Below, in pieces: positions 44,085 through 53,038 of a DNA stretch of 64,000 nucleotides (its first letter is position 1; each line of letters begins with the position of its first letter). Source of the stretch: Flavobacterium geliluteum (GTDB taxonomy: Bacteria > Bacteroidota > Bacteroidia > Flavobacteriales > Flavobacteriaceae); contig NZ_JAGFBV010000007.1 of the NCBI RefSeq assembly GCF_017948595.1, positions 1 through 64,000 on the forward strand, given 5' to 3'. The position numbers and the translations under genes are program-made. The notes under the pieces are model-generated. The model was not told the DNA's origin. It saw only the letters and a list, made by a program, of their open reading frames with translations, and searched no databases.

Positions 44085-45152
44085 ATGAAAATACTAGTCA
44101 TACAACAAAAAAGAATTGGAGACGTGTTAACCAGCACCATAATTTGTAACAATCTTAGAACAAAATACCCCGATGCTGTAATTGATTACATGTGTTATCC
44201 CAACTCTGTTGATGTACTAAAAGAAAATCCTAACATTGACAATATCATTATTTTGACTAATAAAGTCAGAAAATCAATTCCTTCTTTGTTTCAATTTATT
44301 TTTCAAATCAGGAAGAAAAAATACAACGCTGTAATTGATGTGTATTGCAAACTAGAAACCAATTTAATTACATTATTTTCCGGAGCAAAATACAAAGTAT
44401 CTTATCATAAATGGTATTCACCTATTTTCTACAATCATACTTACGAACGTTTTGACGCTGTAAAATCTGAGCACGGACTGGCTATTGAAAACAGATTACT
44501 GTTATTAAAACCTTTTATTTCTGAAAAAATAACAGATGTAAAGCCAAAAATTTTCCTTAAAGAAGAAGAAATTACTACCGCAGTACAACTTCTTAAAGAT
44601 CATAATATTACGATAGGACAAAAACCTTTAATCATGTTTGGGATTTTGGGCAGTGAAGTTTACAAAACGTATCCTCTTGATAAAATGGCCAAAATCATAG
44701 ATTTTACTGTTGAAAAAACAAACGCCACCATAATTTTTAATTATATCCCGGATCAAAAAGAATTGGCTCTAGAAGTCTACAATAATTGCTCTGAAGAGAC
44801 AAAGAAAAATATTGTTTTTGATTTGTATTGCACTGATTTGCGTGCTTTTTTGGCCTTGCTTTCGCAATGCGATATGCTTATTGGTAATGAAGGCGGAGCT
44901 GTCAATATGGCTAAAGCACTGGATATACCGACTTTTTCGATCTTTACTCCATCTGTTCGAAAAGAAACCTGGCAGCTCTTTGAAAACGAAGCAAAACACA
45001 CTTCTATTCACTTAAAAGATTTAAAACCAGAAATATACGAGCAACATACCGAACAATATATTAAAGAAAATACTTTTCAGTATTATGATGAATATCCTTT
45101 GCCATTGATGCTTGAAAAACTTGAAACGTATTTTCAAGAATACAAAAACTGA
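44085..45152 (+). CDS. Family 9 glycosyltransferase (heptosyltransferase-like)
   Basis: I choose ATG 44085 (MKILVIQQKRIGDVLTSTII), giving 355 residues. A TTG at 44061 would add eight. The start is the Rossmann fold of ADP-heptose:LPS heptosyltransferases, and GNEGGAVNMAKALDIPTFSIF supplies the nucleotide-sugar site. It belongs to inner-core LPS assembly. 22 bases separate it from the next gene, so the two are likely co-transcribed. Confidence 0.9.
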   Translation: MKILVIQQKRIGDVLTSTIICNNLRTKYPDAVIDYMCYPNSVDVLKENPNIDNIIILTNKVRKSIPSLFQFIFQIRKKKYNAVIDVYCKLETNLITLFSGAKYKVSYHKWYSPIFYNHTYERFDAVKSEHGLAIENRLLLLKPFISEKITDVKPKIFLKEEEITTAVQLLKDHNITIGQKPLIMFGILGSEVYKTYPLDKMAKIIDFTVEKTNATIIFNYIPDQKELALEVYNNCSEETKKNIVFDLYCTDLRAFLALLSQCDMLIGNEGGAVNMAKALDIPTFSIFTPSVRKETWQLFENEAKHTSIHLKDLKPEIYEQHTEQYIKENTFQYYDEYPLPLMLEKLETYFQEYKN

Positions 45153-45174
45153 TTGCAGAACAAAATAATTTCGG

Positions 45175-45948
45175 ATGAATACTATCGAAAAGCAGAAGCT
45201 ATCCGTTTTAATTATTACTTTAAACGAAGAACTTTATATAAAATCTTTGCTTGAAGACCTTGTTTTTGCTGACGAAATCATTGTTATCGACTCGTATAGC
45301 AATGATAAAACAACTGCAATTGTAGAAAGTTTTAAAAACGTAAAACTCATTCAGAATACATTTGAAGATTTTACTACACAACGCAATTTTGCTCTAGAAA
45401 AAGCTTCAAATAACTGGATTTTATTTATCGATGCCGATGAAAAACTTTCGCCTGAATTAAAATCAGAAATTATCAATACAATAAACAATCCCAATCCTGC
45501 GAGTGCTTATCTGGTGTACAGGACTTTTATGTTTAAAAACACCAAATTACGATTTAGCGGTTGGCAAACAGACAAGATTTTCAGGCTTTTTGACAAATTA
45601 AAATGCAAATATACCACCGAAAAACTAGTTCATGAAAAATTAGAAATCAAAGGTGAAATTGCCGTTTTAAAAAACAAACTCATTCATTATTCTTATACTA
45701 ATTTTGATGATTATAAAGCAAAAATGAAGCGTTATGGAATGCTAAAAGCCCGCGAAAAATTTAAAAAAGGTCATCAACCTTCTTTTATAATGATGCTATT
45801 GCACCCCATTTATACTTTTTTGTATCAATTTATAATTCGATTAGGTTTTTTAGACCGCAGAAACGGAATAATTATATGCTATCTTAATGCGTATAGCGTA
45901 TTTATTCGTTATAAAGAATTAAAAAAAATTACTTCTTCCAGAATTTAA
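45175..45948 (+). CDS. Family 2 glycosyltransferase (WaaE-like)
   Basis: A 257-residue enzyme with LSVLIITLNEELYIKSLL, IIVIDSYSNDKT, the metal motif IDADEKLSPEL, and RFSGWQTDKIFRLFDK. It is a paralogue of the enzyme at 43203 and shares the segment HYSYTNFDDYKAKMKRYGML. Its end overlaps the convergent InaA-like gene by 20 bases. Likely LPS core. Confidence 0.9.
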   Translation: MNTIEKQKLSVLIITLNEELYIKSLLEDLVFADEIIVIDSYSNDKTTAIVESFKNVKLIQNTFEDFTTQRNFALEKASNNWILFIDADEKLSPELKSEIINTINNPNPASAYLVYRTFMFKNTKLRFSGWQTDKIFRLFDKLKCKYTTEKLVHEKLEIKGEIAVLKNKLIHYSYTNFDDYKAKMKRYGMLKAREKFKKGHQPSFIMMLLHPIYTFLYQFIIRLGFLDRRNGIIICYLNAYSVFIRYKELKKITSSRI

Positions 45949-46696
45949 GTTTTTTCTTCAAGCGTTTTTTTCTATAAAATTGCTCTTGAAAATCGGCTGT
46001 AAATTGCCACAAAGTCTCCATTATTTTTTCTTCTGATGCTTCTTTATACAATTTAGCATATTCGTTACTCATTATCGCTACCATTTCTTTTAGAGGTGTT
46101 AATCTGCAAAGATTTTTCATTCTTTTTTCGAAAGACATTTCGTTATGAAATTCCATTCGATTCAAATCGACTAAGAAAAAATCGTAGTCACCAACAGCAT
46201 TTTTCTTTATGAGCGTATTACCCGGCGAATGATCCAAAAACTCAATTCCTTTTTCATGCAAGCCAAAACTAAATCTGGTAAATTGTCTCAATATAGTATC
46301 GCGATCAGGATAATCCGGAATTTCGACAAGCTCGCGATACGTTAGATCACAGTCTAAATGTTCACTAATGTAAAAACTTTTATCTAAACCAATTACATTG
46401 TAATTTTCAAAATATGCGATGGGCTGTGGTGTTCCAACTCCTAAATTCAGCAAACGATTTGCGTACTCAAATGAGCGTCTTGCTTTTGATTTTCTAAAGT
46501 ATTTATAAGCAATTTTATTAATAAAATGTGGAATTTTAAACGATTTTATATTAATCGTTTTACCATCCAAATCAAACAGTTTTATAACGTTTCGCTGTCC
46601 ATTACCAAAAATAGTTCCTGAGTCGTTAAATTCTTCAATAGTATTTAATAAAGACTCTGTATGGGCTGTAAAAATTAGATTTACTTTAAAATTCAT
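45929..46696 (-). CDS. InaA/WaaP-like lipopolysaccharide kinase
   Basis: A 255-residue small kinase-fold protein. After an N-terminal lobe with the conserved lysine region, it has the catalytic loop FLDHSPGNTLI and the metal-binding VDLNRMEF segment. LPS kinases of this type phosphorylate Kdo or heptose in the core. Its place inside the glycan cluster supports that. The tail is very basic (RKKRLKKKLKFWKK), fitting membrane contact. It is convergent with and overlaps the GT2 gene by 20 bases. Confidence 0.85.
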   Translation of the reverse strand: MNFKVNLIFTAHTESLLNTIEEFNDSGTIFGNGQRNVIKLFDLDGKTINIKSFKIPHFINKIAYKYFRKSKARRSFEYANRLLNLGVGTPQPIAYFENYNVIGLDKSFYISEHLDCDLTYRELVEIPDYPDRDTILRQFTRFSFGLHEKGIEFLDHSPGNTLIKKNAVGDYDFFLVDLNRMEFHNEMSFEKRMKNLCRLTPLKEMVAIMSNEYAKLYKEASEEKIMETLWQFTADFQEQFYRKKRLKKKLKFWKK

Positions 46697-46782
46697 TTAG
46701 AATATTTTTATGAAAGACAAAAATACGCATAGAATTTAAGACTTCAAATTAATATCGTATTTTCGTGAAAAATTTAAAAATA

Positions 46783-47859
46783 ATGTCAAATCAAAAAAGT
46801 GTTTTTTTGGAAACACATAATATCAACAACAGAGCCGGAGGTTTGGGAACTTTTAATTATGAACTAATCAAAGGTTTCTCTGAATTGAATTTTGACGAGA
46901 TGAGGCTAACATTAAATGCGAGCGACACTAGACTTCTTAAAGACGAATTTGGGAAAAAATTCGATTATAATAAATATTCGAGTTTATCCAGATTAAATCT
47001 TTTTAGAATTAGAAAAAATTACGATTTATGGCATTCTGTAAACCAGAATACAAAGGTTGAACCTTTTGCTTGTAAAAATTACTTGCTAACCATTCATGAT
47101 GTAAATTTTACCGAAGAAGTTTCTTCTGATATTAATCATAAACGAAATAAACTTTTCTTAAAAAAACTGAACAAAGCAACTGCAATTACTTATATTTCGG
47201 AATTCTCAAAAAACCAGACCCACAAATATTTTAATGTTCCTAATGTTCCAGAATATATCATTTATAACGGAAATCCAATTTCAACATTATTAAACACATC
47301 CTCTTTTGTTTCTCAAGTACCTGTAGATAAGCCTTTTTTTTACAGTATTGGAGATTTTATCGAAAGAAAAAATTATGGTACTATCGTAAAAATGATGAAA
47401 TTAATTACAGGTTATAATTTAATTATTTCGGGCAATCACTTAAAAAAATATGGTGAAGAAATAAAAGATCTTATTGCTGAACATAATCTCGAAAATCAGG
47501 TTTTTTTGACCGGAAAAGTGAGCAATGAAGGAAAGCAATTTTACATGAAAAACTGTACAGCGTTTCTTTTTCCGTCTATCAGAGAAGGATTTGGTTTACC
47601 ACCAATAGAAGCGATGAGTTTTGGTAAACCTGTCTTTTTATCTGATCAAACTTCTTTGCCGGAAATTGGTGGAAATGCCGCAAATTACTGGACAAATTTT
47701 GATCCTGAGTACATGAAAACAGTACTTTTTGAAGGACTAAATAACCACGAAAACAATAAAGCTACATGTGAAAAACTTTTGAAAGAAAGAGCTGCATTTT
47801 TTGATTGGAAAGTAGCGGCCCAAGACTATCTAAAGGTATATAAGGAGATTTTACTTTAA
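46783..47859 (+). CDS. Family 4 glycosyltransferase
   Basis: I choose ATG 46783 (MSNQKSVFLETHNINN), giving 358 residues. A GTG at 46765 would add six. It has the GT-B fold of family 4: GGLGTFNYELIKG near the start, FFYSIGDFIERKN and FPSIREGFGLPPIEAMSFGKP, the E-x7-E nucleotide-sugar motif. It probably extends the LPS or O-chain. Independent unit in the cluster. Confidence 0.9.
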   Translation: MSNQKSVFLETHNINNRAGGLGTFNYELIKGFSELNFDEMRLTLNASDTRLLKDEFGKKFDYNKYSSLSRLNLFRIRKNYDLWHSVNQNTKVEPFACKNYLLTIHDVNFTEEVSSDINHKRNKLFLKKLNKATAITYISEFSKNQTHKYFNVPNVPEYIIYNGNPISTLLNTSSFVSQVPVDKPFFYSIGDFIERKNYGTIVKMMKLITGYNLIISGNHLKKYGEEIKDLIAEHNLENQVFLTGKVSNEGKQFYMKNCTAFLFPSIREGFGLPPIEAMSFGKPVFLSDQTSLPEIGGNAANYWTNFDPEYMKTVLFEGLNNHENNKATCEKLLKERAAFFDWKVAAQDYLKVYKEILL

Positions 47860-47995
47860 AATAAATGCGAATTATTCAAATTTTAAGAAAAATAAAGACA
47901 ATTTGATACTATAATAGAAATATTAAAGTTATTAATTATTAAAGAAAATAAAATTAAGGCTAAAACCAATTGTATCTGATCATAACCAAAAAAAT

Positions 47996-48955
47996 ATGCG
48001 TATTACTTTAATAAGCCTTGATAATTGGGGATTTAATAACCACATTGCAATCACTTTGAAACAAAAGGGGCACATTGTGCATCATATTAATTTTAATAAA
48101 TATGAATATAAATATCCTTATTTTCTCTATCGAATTTACAATTTTGGTTTAAAAACTTTTTTTAAGAAGAACCTTAAAACAATTTACTTTGGAAAAAAAA
48201 TCATCGAAGACCTTACCGAAATTAATCAAATTCAAGATTTAATATTGGTCATCAAAGGAGATTTTATTGATCCTAAAAGTGTGTTGGAATTAAAGAAATT
48301 TGGAAAAAAAACAGTCGCTTATTTTAATGATAATACACATCGTTGTCCAAAAATCATTCGGGTTATTCCTAATTTTGATGAAGTCTTTTCGTTTGAAAAG
48401 GAAGATTGTAAAAAATACAATTTAAAATTTGCAACCAACTGGATCTATAATTCTGTCTCTGTAGTGGCTCCAAAGCCTTTTGAATATCAGGTTTTTAATA
48501 TTATTTCGAAAGACAAAAGATTGTCTATTCTTTCTAAAATTGCTGATAACTTAAAATCAAATAATATCAGCCATAAAATATTTGTTTATGATAAAAAATA
48601 CAGAAAGAAAACATCAACGATTGAATTTATTACCAACCACATTCCTTTGGCAGAAATAAAAGAATACATCAACAGATCTCAGGTTTTATTGGATATTAAC
48701 AGAAAAAGCCAAAGCGGACTAACATTTAGAGTCTTTGAAAGTATGGGATTGCAAAAGAAGCTGATTACCACTAATGCAGATATTGTAAATTATGATTTTT
48801 ACAACCCAAATAACATACTGGTAATCAGCGAAAAAAACCCGATTATTCCGGTTTCGTTTTTTGAAAAAGAATATGAAAAACTACCCGATGCCATTTTTAA
48901 TAAATACACATTAGAAGGCTGGATAGACATCGTGGTGTACAATACTCTAAGATAA
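47996..48955 (+). CDS. Glycosyltransferase-like protein, paralogue A
   Basis: A 319-residue protein with a Rossmann start (MRITLISLDNWGFNNHIA) and a C-terminal CgeB-like block: RSQVLLDINRKSQSGLTFRV, FESMGLQKKLITTNADI, then YDFYNPNNIL and FNKYTLEGW. No classical GT4 E-x7-E is obvious. It shares all these blocks with the gene at 49948. The family looks like a Bacteroidota glycosyltransferase for LPS. Substrate unknown. Nine bases separate it from the next gene. Confidence 0.8.
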   Translation: MRITLISLDNWGFNNHIAITLKQKGHIVHHINFNKYEYKYPYFLYRIYNFGLKTFFKKNLKTIYFGKKIIEDLTEINQIQDLILVIKGDFIDPKSVLELKKFGKKTVAYFNDNTHRCPKIIRVIPNFDEVFSFEKEDCKKYNLKFATNWIYNSVSVVAPKPFEYQVFNIISKDKRLSILSKIADNLKSNNISHKIFVYDKKYRKKTSTIEFITNHIPLAEIKEYINRSQVLLDINRKSQSGLTFRVFESMGLQKKLITTNADIVNYDFYNPNNILVISEKNPIIPVSFFEKEYEKLPDAIFNKYTLEGWIDIVVYNTLR

Positions 48956-48964
48956 TTAACAAAA

Positions 48965-49933
48965 ATGGCACAAAATATATACATTATCTGTCCTCCTAAA
49001 AAAGCAACAGGCGGACCAGAAGCGTTGCATCAACTGGGCTATATCCTTAATTCACTTGGATATAATGCCAAAATGTTATACACAAAGAATAAAAAAAATC
49101 CTGTTCATCCTTTTTACAAAAACTATAATGTTCCTTATGTAAGAAAGGTAAAAGACAGTCCTGATAATGTCATGATAATACCAGAATCGATGACCAATCT
49201 TATTGCCAAATATCCTTTGGCTGAGAAAAAAGTCTGGTGGCTGAGTCTTGATTTTTATGAAGTTTTGATGAACAGCCGGGAAAAGAAAAAAAACTGGATC
49301 AGGAAACTAATTGTTCCTTTTAAACATACTGAATATCGCTTTGAGCCCAACAAAACGGTCACGCATTGGTATCAATCTCAAAGAACAAAAGAATTTCTTT
49401 TGAACAAAACTCTTGATAATGAAATCGCTTACTTATGCGATTATGTTACGGAACTTTTCTTTGAAAATTTACCGGAATTGGGGCATTTTCAAAAAGAAAA
49501 CATCATTACTTATAATCCAAAAAAAGGATTAGATAAAATAGAGAAGTACATGAGTCTTCTGCCCGAATACCGCTGGATTCCTCTAACAGGAATGTCGCGC
49601 GAAGAAATGCGAGATACCTTGCGAAAAACAAAATTACATCTCGACTTTGGCTATTTTCCGGGACGCGATAAAATCCCCAGAGAAGCACTTATTTCGGGTG
49701 TGTGTTTGTTAACAGGCAGAGATGGAACATCTGAATTTAAAGAAGACTTAGGAATACCGGAAAGGTACAAACTACATAATCATGAAATGCAACCCGAAAA
49801 AGTCGTTACATTAATTAACCATCTCATGAATAATTATGATGAAGTTTTTGAAGAGTTTTTAGATTTCAGATCTTTTGTAATGAATGAAAAGCAAAATATG
49901 ATTGATAGCGTAAAAAAACTTTTTATAAAATAA
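48965..49933 (+). CDS. Glycosyltransferase-like protein between two paralogues
   Basis: A 322-residue protein. The N-terminus IYIICPPKKATGGPEALHQL is a GT-B type glycine loop, and the C-terminal half has LHLDFGYFPGRDKIPREALI and LLTGRDGTSEF, which resemble the donor site of glycosyltransferases in O-chain clusters. No named family recognised. It is 9 bases after paralogue A and 14 bases before paralogue B, so the three are one operon. Confidence 0.7.
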   Translation: MAQNIYIICPPKKATGGPEALHQLGYILNSLGYNAKMLYTKNKKNPVHPFYKNYNVPYVRKVKDSPDNVMIIPESMTNLIAKYPLAEKKVWWLSLDFYEVLMNSREKKKNWIRKLIVPFKHTEYRFEPNKTVTHWYQSQRTKEFLLNKTLDNEIAYLCDYVTELFFENLPELGHFQKENIITYNPKKGLDKIEKYMSLLPEYRWIPLTGMSREEMRDTLRKTKLHLDFGYFPGRDKIPREALISGVCLLTGRDGTSEFKEDLGIPERYKLHNHEMQPEKVVTLINHLMNNYDEVFEEFLDFRSFVMNEKQNMIDSVKKLFIK

Positions 49934-49947
49934 TAAAGGATGCCATT

Positions 49948-50901
49948 ATGAAAATTTGCTTAATCAGTTTTGATTCTACTTATTACGATCACAACATTAT
50001 TGCTGAATTAAAAAAAAGAAACATCGAGGCAAATCATCTCGATATTTCAAAATTTAAATACAAATACACCTCAATTTTTGACAAAATTAGTAATGCTGTA
50101 AATAAAACATTTTTTAATAAAAACAAGAAGGTTATTGCCTTAGAAGATTATATTGTTAATCAAGTAAAAGAATGGGGACATCAGGATGCAATTTTGTTTA
50201 TACGACCAGATAAAATAAGTCGAAAAACGCATTTAGAACTAAAAAAATCAACCAACAAATACCTTGCATATATTTATGATAGCTGCACGAGATTCCCTAT
50301 TGATCATTTGCTAGATGGAGTCTTTGACGAAATATTCTCGTTTGATTTGATCGACGCTAAAAAATATGATTTTACATTCATTTCCAATTATATTTATCTT
50401 CCAAAGCGAGAATTATTTTCTAAACCTACAAACGAAAATATTTTTATTGTCATTTCTATAGATGAACGATTTGCTTTTTTGAATAAACTGGCCAATTATC
50501 TTTCTGATCATGCTATTCCATTTAAATTTATAGCAGTTGGTAAGAAAGCACCTCAAAATAGTAATCAAAACATTATTTATTCACAAAATCTCGTTTTTCC
50601 TGAAGCATTACAAACTGATTTTGAAAATTCAAAAATATTTCTGGATTTAATTCGAAAAGACCACAACGGACTGAGTTTTAGAATTTTTGAAGCTTTAGCC
50701 ATGCAGAAAAAAATAATCACCACAAATAAATCAATTTCTGAGTACGACTTTTACAACCCAAATAACATTTTGATACTTGATGAAAATGCGACAATTGTCA
50801 TAAATCCTGACTTTTTAACGACTCCTTACGAACCATTGGACGAGGAAATTTATAATAAGTATACCATTGAAAATTGGGTAAAAACAGTATTTAAGTTATA
50901 G
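49948..50901 (+). CDS. Glycosyltransferase-like protein, paralogue B
   Basis: A 317-residue protein aligning end to end with that at 47996: DEIFSFDLIDAKKYDF against DEVFSFEKEDCKKYNL, then FLDLIRKDHNGLSFRIFEAL, YDFYNPNNILIL and YNKYTIENWV. Overall identity looks like about one third. It may use a similar donor but another acceptor. It ends 2 bases before the convergent GT4 gene's stop. Confidence 0.8.
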   Translation: MKICLISFDSTYYDHNIIAELKKRNIEANHLDISKFKYKYTSIFDKISNAVNKTFFNKNKKVIALEDYIVNQVKEWGHQDAILFIRPDKISRKTHLELKKSTNKYLAYIYDSCTRFPIDHLLDGVFDEIFSFDLIDAKKYDFTFISNYIYLPKRELFSKPTNENIFIVISIDERFAFLNKLANYLSDHAIPFKFIAVGKKAPQNSNQNIIYSQNLVFPEALQTDFENSKIFLDLIRKDHNGLSFRIFEALAMQKKIITTNKSISEYDFYNPNNILILDENATIVINPDFLTTPYEPLDEEIYNKYTIENWVKTVFKL

Positions 50902-50903
50902 CA

Positions 50904-52118
50904 TTATCGAACCAAACTAATTATTTTCTTTTCGATAGTGTTATTAGAAAACGGCTCGATAACCATCTCCGAGTCTGAACTTATTTTGTTCCAGAGCGTT
51001 TCGTCTTTATAAATTTCGAGTATATTCTTAACTATTTCTTCTTTTTTGTCAGCAACAATCCAGTTGGTATTTTCTTTAAAATCAAAGCCTTCTGCACCTA
51101 TTTTTGTGGTTACCAAAGGCAAACCAAATTCTAAGCTCTGACCGATTTTGCCTTTTATTCCTGCACCATAGCGCAATGGAGCTACAAAAACTCTTGACTC
51201 TAAAAAATAAGCAGAGACATCTTCTACATACCCCAAAATTTTAAACTTTTCTGAATGCAAAGCCAGAATTTCTTTAGAAACATTGCTTCCAATAATATTA
51301 ATAGCAATTTCGGGATCAGTATTCCATAATAAAGGCATGATTTCGTTATGCAGATAATGCACAGCATCAACATTTGGTTTGTGCTCAAAACCACCTATAA
51401 ACAATAAATCTTTGCGATCCTGAAAGCATTTTGAAGCATCGTTTTTTATAAATTGATGAATATTTCCTATTGCAATCATTTTATCTTCATCACTATAATA
51501 GCCTTTTAAATTTTGCTTTTCAAAATCAGAAATTACAATGATTTTATCTGCTTTTTGGCAATTATCAAGCTCAAGATTTAGATATTTATTGGCTATTTTC
51601 ATTATTTCTGTATCGCCAGTTAACTCGGCTTCTCTCTTAAATCTGAGATAATGAAAATCAACCATGTCAAAAAATATTTTTATCAAAGGTTTATTTTTAT
51701 TTACAATCGGATAATATTTTTCGAAAATTTCAGGTCTGTGCAACCAGGCAAAATTCACGTTAGGAAGAATTAATTCGATAAACTTATTTTTAGTAATTAG
51801 TTTTCCTGAAGCATCTAGACTTGGCTCGTAAACCACAACTCCTAAATCTTTAAAATACTGAACATATTCTGTTCTAAATTTAAGTTCTTTAAAATCAGCC
51901 AATAAAAAAACACCTACTTTGTTAGTAATCAGTAGTTTTATAATTTCTGTTAATCGTCTTGAACCCGAATCTTTGTTATATTCAGGCACTTTTGTATCTA
52001 CTATCAAAACATAAGAGTCAAACTTTAAATTACTGGTAAAACTGCTGTATTTTTTTTCTTTTTTAAGCCTTCGGGTCAGAAGAATTAATCTAAAATATAA
52101 TTTAAGCGATTTATACAT
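50904..52118 (-). CDS. Family 4-like glycosyltransferase
   Basis: A 404-residue protein. It starts with a basic segment (RLILLTRRLKKEKK). The GT-B fold is shown by VLIVDTKVPEYNKDSGSRRL, IIVISDFEKQNLKGYY, LLFIGGFEHKPNVDAVHYLH and the donor motif VAPLRYGAGIKGKIGQSLEF. This start and pattern are common in O-antigen and capsule transferases that use two sugar lobes. Convergent with paralogue B. Confidence 0.88.
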   Translation of the reverse strand: MYKSLKLYFRLILLTRRLKKEKKYSSFTSNLKFDSYVLIVDTKVPEYNKDSGSRRLTEIIKLLITNKVGVFLLADFKELKFRTEYVQYFKDLGVVVYEPSLDASGKLITKNKFIELILPNVNFAWLHRPEIFEKYYPIVNKNKPLIKIFFDMVDFHYLRFKREAELTGDTEIMKIANKYLNLELDNCQKADKIIVISDFEKQNLKGYYSDEDKMIAIGNIHQFIKNDASKCFQDRKDLLFIGGFEHKPNVDAVHYLHNEIMPLLWNTDPEIAINIIGSNVSKEILALHSEKFKILGYVEDVSAYFLESRVFVAPLRYGAGIKGKIGQSLEFGLPLVTTKIGAEGFDFKENTNWIVADKKEEIVKNILEIYKDETLWNKISSDSEMVIEPFSNNTIEKKIISLVR

Positions 52119-52279
52119 TATAAATAATTTAGAGTGAAGAAATAGAATTAAAGGTGTAAAGTAACTATTTTAAGAACAATTTTACTACTTAATATTTTAT
52201 AATTTTTCAAAAAAAAAAAGTAATGTACCTCTATAACTTGTACAAGAAAATCCAATAATTCAAATTCTAGCATTATTAC

Positions 52280-52287
52280 TATATTTG
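52280..52287 (+). promoter_or_regulatory. TATATTTG, -7 element
   Basis: Matches TAnnTTTG, 29 bases before the ATG at 52317. Confidence 0.45.
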
Positions 52288-52316
52288 CAAAGAAATTTAG
52301 AATTTAAAATCAGATA

Positions 52317-52877
52317 ATGAACGAAGAAATACATAACGCTTACGAAGTAATCAAAGAAGGCGGAATCATACTTTATCCTACCGATACCGTTTGGGGAATT
52401 GGCTGTGACGCCACAAATCCAGAAGCTGTCGCCAAAATTTACAAACTCAAACAACGCGCTGAAACACAGAGCATGATTGTACTGATGAATGGCGAAAAAA
52501 TGATGTACAACGTTTTTAAAGACATTCCGGAAGTAGCGTGGCAAATTATGGATGTATCGGAAAGACCTACTACACTCATTCTTGATGAACCTCGAAATGT
52601 AGCGCAAAATATTATTGCCGCAGATAATTCGTTAGGAGTACGCTTGGTAAAAGAGCCTTTTTGTTTTAAATTATTAGAAAGAATGAAAAAACCATTAGTT
52701 TCGACTTCTGCTAATATTTCGGGACAGCCTACTCCTATTGCTTTCAAAGATATTAATCCCGCTATTATCAATGGTGTGGATTATGTGGTAAAACTAAATC
52801 AGGACAAAATTGCCGGAAAACCATCAACAATTATCAAACTAACAAAAGATTCGCAGGTAAAAGTGATACGGAAATAA
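52317..52877 (+). CDS. L-threonylcarbamoyladenylate synthase (Sua5/YrdC/YciO family)
   Basis: A 186-residue single-domain protein. It makes threonylcarbamoyl-AMP for the t6A37 modification of ANN-decoding tRNAs. Signature blocks: GGIILYPTDTVWGIGCDA, VAKIYKLKQR, and PLVSTSANISGQPTP. The C-terminal Sua5 domain is absent, so it is the short (YrdC/TsaC-like) form. The YciO branch cannot be fully excluded. Confidence 0.9.
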   Translation: MNEEIHNAYEVIKEGGIILYPTDTVWGIGCDATNPEAVAKIYKLKQRAETQSMIVLMNGEKMMYNVFKDIPEVAWQIMDVSERPTTLILDEPRNVAQNIIAADNSLGVRLVKEPFCFKLLERMKKPLVSTSANISGQPTPIAFKDINPAIINGVDYVVKLNQDKIAGKPSTIIKLTKDSQVKVIRK

Positions 52878-52898
52878 TTTTAGATTTTAGAATATTTG

Positions 52899-53038
52899 TT
52901 TCAGGTTTCAGGTTTTAAGTTTCAGGTTTTAAATTTCGTGTTAAACAATTGAAATTTAAAACCTTATAAAATTAGTAATTTAACATCTGAGCAACTTTAA
53001 AAAAAATGTGCCTTTGTCTCTCTGTACCTTTGAACCTC
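52899..53038. repeat. GTTTCAG repeats and CCTTTGAACC-type tail
   Basis: Around 52907-52940 the motif GTTTCAG alternates with GTTTTAA about five times. At 53008-53038 the phrase GCCTTTGTCTCTCTGTACC TTTGAACC follows. It resembles 16155-16230 and, on the other strand, the 8-base repeats at 59107-59157. Such low-complexity tracts recur between genes here. Function unknown. Confidence 0.55.
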
